64,000 nucleotides of DNA from assembly GCA_016191205.1 (NCBI GenBank), contig JACPPB010000074.1, forward strand, positions 62,001-126,000, given 5' to 3'. The notes under the pieces are model-generated. The model was given only the letters and a program-made list of their open reading frames with translations. It made no database searches and was not told the DNA's origin. Numbering within the stretch: position 1 is the stretch's first letter; each line of letters starts with the position of its first letter. The DNA is from Gammaproteobacteria bacterium (lineage in GTDB: Bacteria; Pseudomonadota; Gammaproteobacteria; Pseudomonadales; Porticoccaceae). Of the stretch, positions 31,653-38,405 are shown one piece after another. A program made the translations under genes and the position numbers.

Positions 31653-31668
31653 ACACAGGAACCTCCGC

Positions 31669-31696
31669 TTGCACGAATCGTATCCCATGTGATACA
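31669..31696 (+). promoter_or_regulatory. Putative promoter and operator of the relE/parE-type pair
   Basis: TTGCAC (31669-31674) and GATACA (31691-31696) are spaced by 16 bases. GTATC ccatgt GATAC (31680-31695) is an inverted repeat that overlaps the -10 region, as is common for autorepressed toxin-antitoxin operons. Transcription would start at about 31703, next to the toxin ATG. Confidence 0.45.
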
Positions 31697-31704
31697 TTGC
31701 GACT

Positions 31705-31995
31705 ATGCTCGAAGTTCGCCAGACAGTCGCCTATGCCGAATGGTTTTCTGGCCTGCGGGACCGAGCTGCCAAGACTCGAATCGATATCCGTATCCGTCGC
31801 CTCTCGCTTGGAAACCCAGGCGACGTGAAGCCTGTCGGCGGAGGTGTTTCGGAACTCCGTGTGGATTACGGCCCTGGCTATCGCGTGTACTTCGTCCAGA
31901 AGGGGGATATGTACGTGGTCTTGCTGGCAGGTGGCGACAAGTCAACCCAAGACCGAGACATACGTGAGGCAAAGGCGCTGGCGCGCGACTTGTAG
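31705..31995 (+). CDS. RelE/ParE-family toxin (HigB-like addiction-module killer, TIGR02683 type)
   Basis: A 96-residue protein. Its core DYGPGYRVYFVQKGDMYVVLL is followed by GGDKSTQDRDIREAK, the pattern of TIGR02683 killer proteins, which inhibit translation by ribosome-dependent mRNA cleavage or act on gyrase. The ATG at 31705 has no upstream ribosome site. If the promoter call is right, the mRNA begins within one or two bases, so translation would be leaderless. The antitoxin follows 10 bases later. Confidence 0.88.
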   Translation: MLEVRQTVAYAEWFSGLRDRAAKTRIDIRIRRLSLGNPGDVKPVGGGVSELRVDYGPGYRVYFVQKGDMYVVLLAGGDKSTQDRDIREAKALARDL

Positions 31996-32005
31996 GAGCT
32001 CTGAC

Positions 32006-32311
32006 ATGGCAAAGACAATCACCACTCCTTGGGACCCTGCGGACCATCTGCAGACGAACGAAGATATGGCCGCTTACCTTGAGGCAGCGCTTGAGGAAGG
32101 TGACGCTACTCTGGTTGCTGCGGCGCTGGGCGACATTGCGCGCGCCAAAGGCATGACGCAAGTAGCTCGCGATGCCGGCCTTGGACGAGAAAGTCTTTAC
32201 AAAGCGCTATCCCCGGCGGGCAACCCTGAGTTCGCAACTATCCTCAAGGTGGTTGCTGCCCTTGGGCTTCAACTCCACGCCACGCCGGTCGCCGCCAAGA
32301 GTGCGGCCTAA
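32006..32311 (+). CDS. Antitoxin, HigA-like helix-turn-helix (TIGR02684 type)
   Basis: A 101-residue antitoxin with a Cro/C1-like helix-turn-helix (LGDIARAKGMTQVARDAGLG, then RESLYKALS) and a front section (LQTNEDMAAYLEAALEEGD) typical of TIGR02684 antidotes. The ATG at 32006 has AGGAG seven bases upstream. The TAA stop lies inside GGCCTAAC, the R'' core of the cassette's attC. Confidence 0.87.
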   Translation: MAKTITTPWDPADHLQTNEDMAAYLEAALEEGDATLVAAALGDIARAKGMTQVARDAGLGRESLYKALSPAGNPEFATILKVVAALGLQLHATPVAAKSAA

Positions 32312-32452
32312 CAGGTTGCTGAAAAACGTCGCGAGGGGGCCAGATGCGAGGCGCACGGCGCGCAGCGACCGAGACATATCAAGTGGATAGGCGAGGGAGC
32401 GAGCACCGCGCAACGAAGCAGATGGTGCCCGCAGCAGTTTTTCAGCAACCTG
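32312..32452. repeat. MITE-like interspersed repeat, copy 3, complete with target duplication
   Basis: The 141-base element is bounded by perfect 16-base inverted ends, CAGGTTGCTGAAAAAC (32312-32327) and GTTTTTCAGCAACCTG (32437-32452). It is flanked by CTAA on both sides (32308-32311 and 32453-32456), which looks like a 4-base target duplication. The insertion splits the R'' part of attC site 3. It carries no coding sequence and is related to copies 1 and 2. Confidence 0.8.
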
Positions 32453-32521
32453 CTAACCATTCCATCGAGCCGACAGACACCGGCAAGCCGGTGTCTGTCG
32501 GCTCATGTCAAACGTTGAGGC
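32453..32521 (+). repeat. attC-like integron recombination site 3, interrupted by a repeat
   Basis: CTAACC is followed by the hairpin arms GAGCCGACAGACACCGGC (32467-32484) and GCCGGTGTCTGTCGGCTC (32487-32504), with only AA between, and ends with R' GTTGAGGC (32514-32521). Removing the repeat and one CTAA joins GGCCTAAC to CATTCC and restores a normal attC. The arms are perfectly paired, unlike sites 1 and 2. Confidence 0.65.
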
Positions 32522-32596
32522 TGTAGAAAAAGCCCCATCTGCGGCAATTTACGCGGCATAATTTCCCGCAAGCGATACTATATCGAGAGCGGCCGA

Positions 32597-32674
32597 ATGG
32601 CGCGTTTCAAACCCGTTCGCCGCAGCCTCAAGTTATTGCCGGTGGACCTGGATCGACGGCTTCAACCGCGATAA
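32597..32674 (+). pseudogene. IS1182-family transposase remnant (N-terminal fragment)
   Basis: Only 25 codons remain: MARFKPVRRSLKLLPVDLDR, then a few residues and a stop. MxRFKP...LKLLPVDL is the typical start of IS1182-family transposases. No other part of the element is visible. It follows attC site 3 by about 75 bases. Confidence 0.65.
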
Positions 32675-32761
32675 AGGGGTCCGCGACACGACACGACAAA
32701 TGCGAGACAAAGGGGTCTACCATCGAATTTGCAGGTTGACGGGCTCCCTTGCACGAACAAC

Positions 32762-32781
32762 GGGGTCTCGTATTGTTGCAT
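32762..32781 (+). repeat. REP-like motif, copy d
   Basis: GGGGTCTCGTATTGTTGCAT is a shortened match to copies a-c. Another partial, ATGCGAGACAAAGGGGTC, is at about 32700-32717. Confidence 0.45.
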
Positions 32782-32898
32782 GCACTGGCCTCTCCATCGC
32801 GCCAGGATAGTTGCCGCAAAAAATCCATGCAGCCGGCTTATTTCCTTGGACTTCTCCCATTTCGGGTCTGGCAAGGGCCTTCGACAGAGACCATAAAA

Positions 32899-33123
32899 AC
32901 GCGGGCGGCGTACTTCGCGAAGCAACAGAGGTGAAGTACGCCTTTATGCGCCGACATCACGCGGAGTTTGCGGTGAAGCGGTGAAGCGTCGGAGCGCATG
33001 ACGGCGGCGCTGGTGTGCGACGCGCCGCGGATGGCGCTGTGGCGCGGGAATCGAACCCAGCGACGCAGTGCCAACGGCAATATCAGCCCGGAAGCGTTTG
33101 AGGCACAACAAGCCGCTTGGCGG
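32899..33123 (+). pseudogene. IS3-family transposase remnant, internally deleted
   Basis: Three collapsed pieces of an IS3 element are readable. First is a tail like OrfA (KTRAAYFAKQQR, stop at 32934). Next is an OrfB-like N-terminus (VKYAFMRRHHAEFAV, from GTG at 32931, stop at 32984). Last is a fused middle and C-terminus (RMTAALVCDAPRMALWRG joined in frame to NRTQRRSANGNISPEAFEAQ). Normal OrfB has over 100 residues between these last two parts, so there has been a large deletion. Confidence 0.7.
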
Positions 33124-33151
33124 CCTGTCCGTTGTTGGCGCGCAAGATCGT

Positions 33152-34684
33152 TCACTCCCCGATCGCGACCGCTTCCCTTGCGTTGGGCATTTTTGCCGGC
33201 AGGAAGGGCACCAGCAGCACGACGGGAATCACCAGGATCGCCAGCAGCAGGAAGGTATCGGACAGGCCCATGGTCAGCGCCTGCAGATTGGTCAGGGATT
33301 CGACTATTCCCCAGACGGCGGTGTCGTTGTCGCCGGCCAGATCCGCGAGCGGTGCAAATGCCTGATCCTTGCCCGGCTGCCAGGGAATCAATTCTTCCAC
33401 CAGATGCTGGCGGTGAAACACCGTGCGGCTCTGCCACAGGGTGATGCCGAACGCGATGCCCACGCTGGTGGAGAAGATCCGGAAGAAATTGAAGAAGCTC
33501 GCGGCGGAGGTGGTCTTGTCCGGTGGCACGCTCGACAGCGTCAGCGCCATGATCGGCGGCCACAGCAGGGTAAAGCCGATGCCGATGACGATGCGCGCCC
33601 GCAGCATGTCGGCGAACGTGGTGTCGGTGGTACAACCGGCCTGCAAGTAGATGCCGTAGAGCCCGAATAGTGCACCGCCCGCCATCAGGTAGCGCAAATT
33701 CCAGCGCGGCATGTTCTTGCCGACCAGCATCATGCCGAACACCGGCAGCACGCTGGTACCCGCCATCACCAGCCCGGACCAGGTCGCGGTGTAGCCGAGC
33801 ACCGATTGCATCCAGATCGGATACGGAATCATCGAGCCGAAATAGGTGATGTGAAACAGCGAGGCCATGAGCGACGCCATCACGAACACCGGATAGCGAA
33901 ACAGCGAGTAATCGATGATGGTGTGGGGCTCGCGCCGCTCCCACAGGTAGAACGCGATGCCGGCGATGATTGCCACGTTCAGCATCAGGCGAATGCCGGG
34001 CGACGCGAACCAGTCGAATTCGTGGCCCTTGTCGAGCACCAGTTGCAGCATGATGACGACCACCGCGAGCAGCAGCATGCCCATGCCGTCCACCGGAACG
34101 CGCGGTCCCGCTTTGTCGGTGTGCGCGAGGCTGGTCCAGATGATGGTACCGGCCACGATGCCGAGTGGAATGTTGATGTAAAAAATCCACGGCCAGCCGA
34201 AGTTGTCGGTGATATAGCCGCCGATCAGCGGCCCCAGCACCGGCGCCGTGGTGGAGGTCACGCTCCACAATCCGATGGCGAACCCGTGGCGTTCGGGTGG
34301 ATAGACTCTCAGCACCAGGGTCTGCGACAGCGGCACGATGAGACCGCTCGACAAGCCTTGCAGTGCGCGAAACAACACCAGGGTTTCAAAGTTGGGCGCG
34401 ATGCCGCACAGCATCGACATGATCGAGAACATGATCACCGAGGCGACGAAGGTGCGAATCTCGCCGTAGCGCCGGCTGATCCAGGGGCTGAGGGGCAGGA
34501 TGACGGCGAGACATACCGAGTAGGACGTCAACACCCAGGCGCCCTGTGAAGGTGTCGCGCCGAGACTGCCGGAGATGGCGGGCAGCGACACCACCGCAAT
34601 GGTGGTGTCGAGCACATTCATGAAATTGGCTGCCGTGATCGCAACCGCAGTCAGCAGCAGCGGCAGACGCGGCCCGGCGGGCAT
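33152..34684 (-). CDS. DHA2-family MFS multidrug efflux transporter (EmrB/QacA type)
   Basis: A 510-residue integral membrane protein with about 14 predicted helices. Motifs are FMNVLDTTIAVVSLPAI in helix 1, the loop WISRRYGEIRTF, the DHA2 motif TTAPVLGPLIGGYITDNFGW and FYINIPLGIVAGT. It should export drugs or small organics by proton antiport. An EmrA-type periplasmic adaptor gene is not adjacent. It is the last gene of a minus-strand run and sits beside the decayed IS3 remnant. Confidence 0.92.
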   Translation of the reverse strand: MPAGPRLPLLLTAVAITAANFMNVLDTTIAVVSLPAISGSLGATPSQGAWVLTSYSVCLAVILPLSPWISRRYGEIRTFVASVIMFSIMSMLCGIAPNFETLVLFRALQGLSSGLIVPLSQTLVLRVYPPERHGFAIGLWSVTSTTAPVLGPLIGGYITDNFGWPWIFYINIPLGIVAGTIIWTSLAHTDKAGPRVPVDGMGMLLLAVVVIMLQLVLDKGHEFDWFASPGIRLMLNVAIIAGIAFYLWERREPHTIIDYSLFRYPVFVMASLMASLFHITYFGSMIPYPIWMQSVLGYTATWSGLVMAGTSVLPVFGMMLVGKNMPRWNLRYLMAGGALFGLYGIYLQAGCTTDTTFADMLRARIVIGIGFTLLWPPIMALTLSSVPPDKTTSAASFFNFFRIFSTSVGIAFGITLWQSRTVFHRQHLVEELIPWQPGKDQAFAPLADLAGDNDTAVWGIVESLTNLQALTMGLSDTFLLLAILVIPVVLLVPFLPAKMPNAREAVAIGE

Positions 34685-34725
34685 GGCGGATCAGCGCCGC
34701 GTCCGGAGGCGGGTCGGGAAACCCG

Positions 34726-36093
34726 CTAGGCCATGCCCAGATTATTCATGTCCCGCGCCGGATAGCCGGCCAGTATGGCCTGGGGATCGTGCGCCACGCC
34801 GGCGCGGTAAACCCGCTCCAGGGAGCGCAGTGAACGCACGTCCTGCGAGGGATCCTTGCCCAGCACCAGGATGTCCGCATAGCGGCCAGGAGCCAGGGTG
34901 CCGAGCTGGTCCTCCATGCGCAGGGCCGAAGCAGCGGCGGCGGTAACGGCCTTCAGCGCGGCCATGTTGCCGATGGCATCGGCCAGCAGCTCGACTTCGC
35001 GCAGCAGCGCAAAACCCGGCGGTGGATAGGCGACGCCGCAGCAGTCGGTACCGCCGACCACCACACCGCCGGCTTCATGCAGGATACGCACGGCCTCCTT
35101 CTGCTTGTCGAGGGCCTTGTCGCCCTTGCCCGGCGGAAAGCCGGTGTGAATATCCCACTCCGGCCCGGCCTTGACGATTTTCGCCAGATGACGCTGCCGA
35201 TTGAGGCACGCCTGGGGAATGTAGATGCGGTCGGTGTCGGCGAGCGCGGCTTCCAGACCGATGTTGGCGAGCCACAGCAAGTCCAGCGTGGTGCCCATCT
35301 TGACCTGCTTTTCCACCATGGCGCCGAACAGTGCCTGCGCGCCGGGGCCGTGCAGGTCGGCCTCTTCCCAACCCTTGAAAGTGGTTTTGGAAAATCGCGG
35401 GCTCGACATGGAGATGTCCGGAGTGAGGCGCATTTCGATGGGGCAGATGTCGTTGTAGGGCGTGATCCACATGTGCTCGATGCCGTCGATGCCGAGATTG
35501 ACGGCTTCGAGCGCGGTGGTGCGACCCAGATGGCCGGTGACCGGCACGCGCTTGTCCACCGCCTTGATGCAGGCTTCGACGATGTCGGGCGTCATCGAGA
35601 AATACAGCTTGATGCCGTCCACACCGGCGCCGAGCAACTGGTTGATCTTGCCGGGCGCGGCGGCCACGTCGGGCACGTTGTCGAGCATGATGCCGAACTC
35701 GCCCTGGTGATCGAAGCTGTCGCCCCGGCCATCGAGCAGCGGCCCGCACACGAACAAGCGCGGCCCCAGCACCGCGCCGCTGTTGACCCGACCGCGCAGC
35801 GCGATCACTTTTTCGAGCTTGCCACCGACATCGCGCGCGGTGGTCACACCGGCACCGAGAAACAGTTGCAGATCGATTTCATCCACCATGGTGGCGTGGA
35901 CGTGGGTGTCGATCAGTCCCGGCATCAGCGTCTTGCCGGTGCAGTCGATGACGTCGGTATCGGCACCGGCGTCGATCCGCGCGTCCACCTTGACGATGCG
36001 CTCGCCGCGGATGAGGATCGACACGCCGTCGCGGGGCTGTTTCGAAATGCAGTCGATTACCCGCGCGTTGCGCAACAGGGTTTGCTGTGCCAT
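34726..36093 (-). CDS. Amidohydrolase family protein
   Basis: A 455-residue metal-dependent hydrolase of the imidazolonepropionase/prolidase-like group. Metal ligands are visible: DTHVHATMVDE (HxH), DGIKLYFSM (probable carbamylated Lys), VTGHLGRTT and the aspartate in VVGGTDCCGVAYPP. The N-terminal strand LRNARVIDCISKQPRDGVSILIRGERI and C-terminal LGTLAPGRYADILVLGKDP form the usual beta-sandwich. The substrate is unknown, with N-acyl or amide compounds most likely. It lies between the efflux gene and hspQ. Confidence 0.9.
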   Translation of the reverse strand: MAQQTLLRNARVIDCISKQPRDGVSILIRGERIVKVDARIDAGADTDVIDCTGKTLMPGLIDTHVHATMVDEIDLQLFLGAGVTTARDVGGKLEKVIALRGRVNSGAVLGPRLFVCGPLLDGRGDSFDHQGEFGIMLDNVPDVAAAPGKINQLLGAGVDGIKLYFSMTPDIVEACIKAVDKRVPVTGHLGRTTALEAVNLGIDGIEHMWITPYNDICPIEMRLTPDISMSSPRFSKTTFKGWEEADLHGPGAQALFGAMVEKQVKMGTTLDLLWLANIGLEAALADTDRIYIPQACLNRQRHLAKIVKAGPEWDIHTGFPPGKGDKALDKQKEAVRILHEAGGVVVGGTDCCGVAYPPPGFALLREVELLADAIGNMAALKAVTAAAASALRMEDQLGTLAPGRYADILVLGKDPSQDVRSLRSLERVYRAGVAHDPQAILAGYPARDMNNLGMA

Positions 36094-36265
36094 GAGCTTT
36101 TCTCCGCTGAGTTATGAATTATTGTCCGGTCGGATTTTCGGCAACTTGTCAGAGGCAGGGTTCGCCTCAGTCTAGCTGAAGTTACCGGCAGGGAAAAACC
36201 GCGCACAGGCAACGGACCGGCGAATGCCAAGATCACCATTAACCAGTCGATTTAGCAACCGCCGG

Positions 36266-36295
36266 AAAAGCCACCGATAGCCGATAGTGGCTTTT
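36266..36295 (-). terminator. Terminator of hspQ
   Basis: On the minus strand AAAAGCCAC and GTGGCTTTT are separated by a 12-base loop, beginning 4 bases beyond the hspQ stop and ending in a T run. Confidence 0.85.
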
Positions 36296-36298
36296 CAG

Positions 36299-36637
36299 TC
36301 AGTGGCTGCGGGGATTTTTTGGCCGGTAGCGGGCGTCTTTGAACTCGCCGAAAAACTGCTCGACCCGCGGATGATTCACCGGCGCGCCGCTGGTGTCGGG
36401 CAACAGGTTTTGCTCCGACACATAGGCGACATAGTAGTTGTGCGCGTTTTCCGCGAGCAGGTGATAGAAGGGTTGATCGCGACGCGGGCGCACGTTTTCG
36501 GGAATGGCGTTGAGCCATTCCTCGCTGTTGCTGAAGGTCGGATCGACGTCGAAGATCACACCGCGAAACGGGTGGATCCGGTGCTTCACTACCTGCCCGA
36601 TTTCAAATTTCGCGGTGCGGTTGACGGTCTCGATCAT
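36299..36637 (-). CDS. hspQ: Heat shock protein HspQ
   Basis: A 112-residue hemimethylated-DNA-binding/HspQ protein (YccV family), which in E. coli is a Lon specificity enhancer. Recognised features are FEIGQVVKHRIHPFRGVIFDVDP, the RPRRDQPFYHLLAEN segment and YVSEQNLLPD. Its length is near the E. coli 105. It sits 27 bases downstream of a short-chain dehydrogenase gene on the same strand, with a good terminator after it. No sigma-32 promoter could be confirmed. Confidence 0.92.
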   Translation of the reverse strand: MIETVNRTAKFEIGQVVKHRIHPFRGVIFDVDPTFSNSEEWLNAIPENVRPRRDQPFYHLLAENAHNYYVAYVSEQNLLPDTSGAPVNHPRVEQFFGEFKDARYRPKNPRSH

Positions 36638-36664
36638 GGCCCTGTCCGCGCTGCGGCCCTCCGG

Positions 36665-37417
36665 TCAGCGCATGGCGCCATCGATCTGGATGGTCTCGCC
36701 GTTGAGCATGCGGTTCTGGCAGATGTGTTTGACCAGCTCGCCGATTTCGCGCGGATCGCCCCAGCGTTTCGGGAAGGGCACCATCGCGATCAGCTTGTCG
36801 ATGTGCTTGTCGTCCACCGAGCTGGCCAGCGGAGTTTTGAAAAATCCCGGCGCGATCGTCATCACGCGAATACCGTAGGGCGCGAGATCGCGGGCGAGCG
36901 GCAGGGTCGCGCCCGCCACCGCGCGTTTCGACGCGGCATAGGCCGCCTGGCCCGGCGGACCGTTGAACGCCGCTCCCGAGGCGATGTTGATCAGCACGCC
37001 GCGCTCGCCATCCTCGAACGGTTCGAGATTCATCATCTGCTCGGCAAACAGCGCGCAGCCATCGAGGGTGCCGATGACATTGATGTTGATTTCACGCTGC
37101 ATGGATTCGATGGGGTGCGGACCCTGGGAGCGGCTGGCGATTTTGCGGCTGACGTCGATGCCGGCAAAATTCACGGCGATGCGCGGCGGACCAATGGCCG
37201 CACAAGCTTGCAAAACCGCTGCCTTGAGCGAGTCGTGATCGGCGACATCGCATTTGACAGCAACTCCACCGAGCTCCTTGGCCAGGGGTTCCGCCAGCAC
37301 CATGTCGCGGTCGAGCAGCGCCACGATGGCGCCCGCTTCGGCGAGTACGCGCGCGGTGGCGGCGCCGAGACCGGAGGCACCGCCCGTTAAAAATGCCGCT
37401 ACACCTTCGAGTTTCAT
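36665..37417 (-). CDS. Short-chain dehydrogenase (HSD10/3-hydroxyacyl-CoA dehydrogenase-like), copy A
   Basis: A 250-residue SDR starting at the ATG at 37417. The NAD-binding TGGASGLGAATARVL is at residues 10-24, VNFAGI stands for the usual NAG, and the catalytic set is Ser in NIASGAAF with YAASK. ARDLAPYGIRVMTIAPGFF is typical of the type II 3-hydroxyacyl-CoA dehydrogenase group, which oxidises branched-chain acyl or steroid substrates. Strongly similar to the next gene, 70 bases upstream, so probably a duplication. Confidence 0.9.
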   Translation of the reverse strand: MKLEGVAAFLTGGASGLGAATARVLAEAGAIVALLDRDMVLAEPLAKELGGVAVKCDVADHDSLKAAVLQACAAIGPPRIAVNFAGIDVSRKIASRSQGPHPIESMQREININVIGTLDGCALFAEQMMNLEPFEDGERGVLINIASGAAFNGPPGQAAYAASKRAVAGATLPLARDLAPYGIRVMTIAPGFFKTPLASSVDDKHIDKLIAMVPFPKRWGDPREIGELVKHICQNRMLNGETIQIDGAMR

Positions 37418-37487
37418 GCGTTGTCCTCTGTCGCGCGACGGATAACCAGCGCGCGGATTGTTGTTTGATTGGTGTGAATTTTCACGA

Positions 37488-38243
37488 TCAGAAAAGTCCC
37501 GCGTCGATGCGGATGGTCGAGGCGTTGAGCATCTGGTTTTCGCAGATGTGCTGCACCAACGCGCCGATTTCATCCGGCCTGCCCTTGCGCTTGGGAAACA
37601 ACACCTGGCGCAGCACCTGTCCGGTCATCGCGTCGTCCATGGTGCCCGCGAGCGGCGTATCGAAGAGTCCCGGCGCGATGGTCATGACACGGATGCCGTA
37701 GCGGGCCAGATCGCGTGCCATGGGCAAGGTCGCGCCGACGACACCGGCCTTGGACGCGGCGTACACCGACTGGCCATTGGGCGCGTTGAACGCCGCCACC
37801 GAGGCGATATTGATGAGCACACCGCGCTCGCCGTCGGCATCCAGCGGCGCGAGATCGAGCATGGCGTGGGAGGCGTGGGCGCAACAGCTCAGCGTGCCCA
37901 CCAGATTGACGTCGATGACGCGTTGCATGGGGCCGATGGGATGAGCGCCGGTCTTGCGACTGGCGATCTTGCGCGCGGTGTCGATGCCGGCGCAGTTGAC
38001 CAGAATGCGCGCCGCGCCCTGCGCCGCCTGGGCCGCGGCAACCGCCTGCTGTACCGAGGCGTCGCTGGCGACATCGCAGGCGATGGCGATGCCGCCGATC
38101 TCGGCGGCCGTTGCCTGCGCCAGTTCGGCGTTGCGATCAAGAATGGCGACTTTTGCGCCGGCGCGCGCCAGTACCCGCGCGACCCCGGCGCCGATACCGG
38201 ATGCTCCGCCGGTCACCAGTGCCGACAACCCGTGAATGTTCAT
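37488..38243 (-). CDS. Short-chain dehydrogenase (HSD10/3-hydroxyacyl-CoA dehydrogenase-like), copy B
   Basis: A 251-residue SDR from the ATG at 38243 (MNIHGLSALVTGGASGIG). It shares with copy A the catalytic NIASVAAF/YAASK arrangement and the segments ATLPMARDLARYGIRVMTI and HICENQMLN. Two adjacent, divergent paralogues suggest related substrates. The pair is followed by hspQ and the amidohydrolase. Confidence 0.9.
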   Translation of the reverse strand: MNIHGLSALVTGGASGIGAGVARVLARAGAKVAILDRNAELAQATAAEIGGIAIACDVASDASVQQAVAAAQAAQGAARILVNCAGIDTARKIASRKTGAHPIGPMQRVIDVNLVGTLSCCAHASHAMLDLAPLDADGERGVLINIASVAAFNAPNGQSVYAASKAGVVGATLPMARDLARYGIRVMTIAPGLFDTPLAGTMDDAMTGQVLRQVLFPKRKGRPDEIGALVQHICENQMLNASTIRIDAGLF

Positions 38244-38264
38244 GCGTGACTCCGCCCCTGTAAT

Positions 38265-38307
38265 TGGTGAAAAAAGAGCTGGTGAAAAAAGAGTTGATGA
38301 AAAGTCT
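38265..38307. repeat. Short tandem repeat between opgH and the dehydrogenase
   Basis: Two perfect 14-base units TGGTGAAAAAAGAG, then a third degenerate unit TGATGAAAAG. On the minus strand they lie just upstream of the dehydrogenase start, perhaps part of its leader. Confidence 0.6.
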
Positions 38308-38405
38308 AGCACGGGGTTTCCGCGCCATCGAAACCAACCTTCGCGCGCCGTGCGGAATCCGCGCAATGCAGGATCAACCGGATCGAGTCCGGCTACCGAT
38401 TTCGT

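Noticed and set aside
33035..33065. tRNA-like sequence on the minus strand (GGTTCGATTCC with GC-rich flanks)
   Set aside because: The T-stem has mismatches and no D-arm or anticodon arm precedes it. The same bases encode the C-terminal end of an IS3 transposase.
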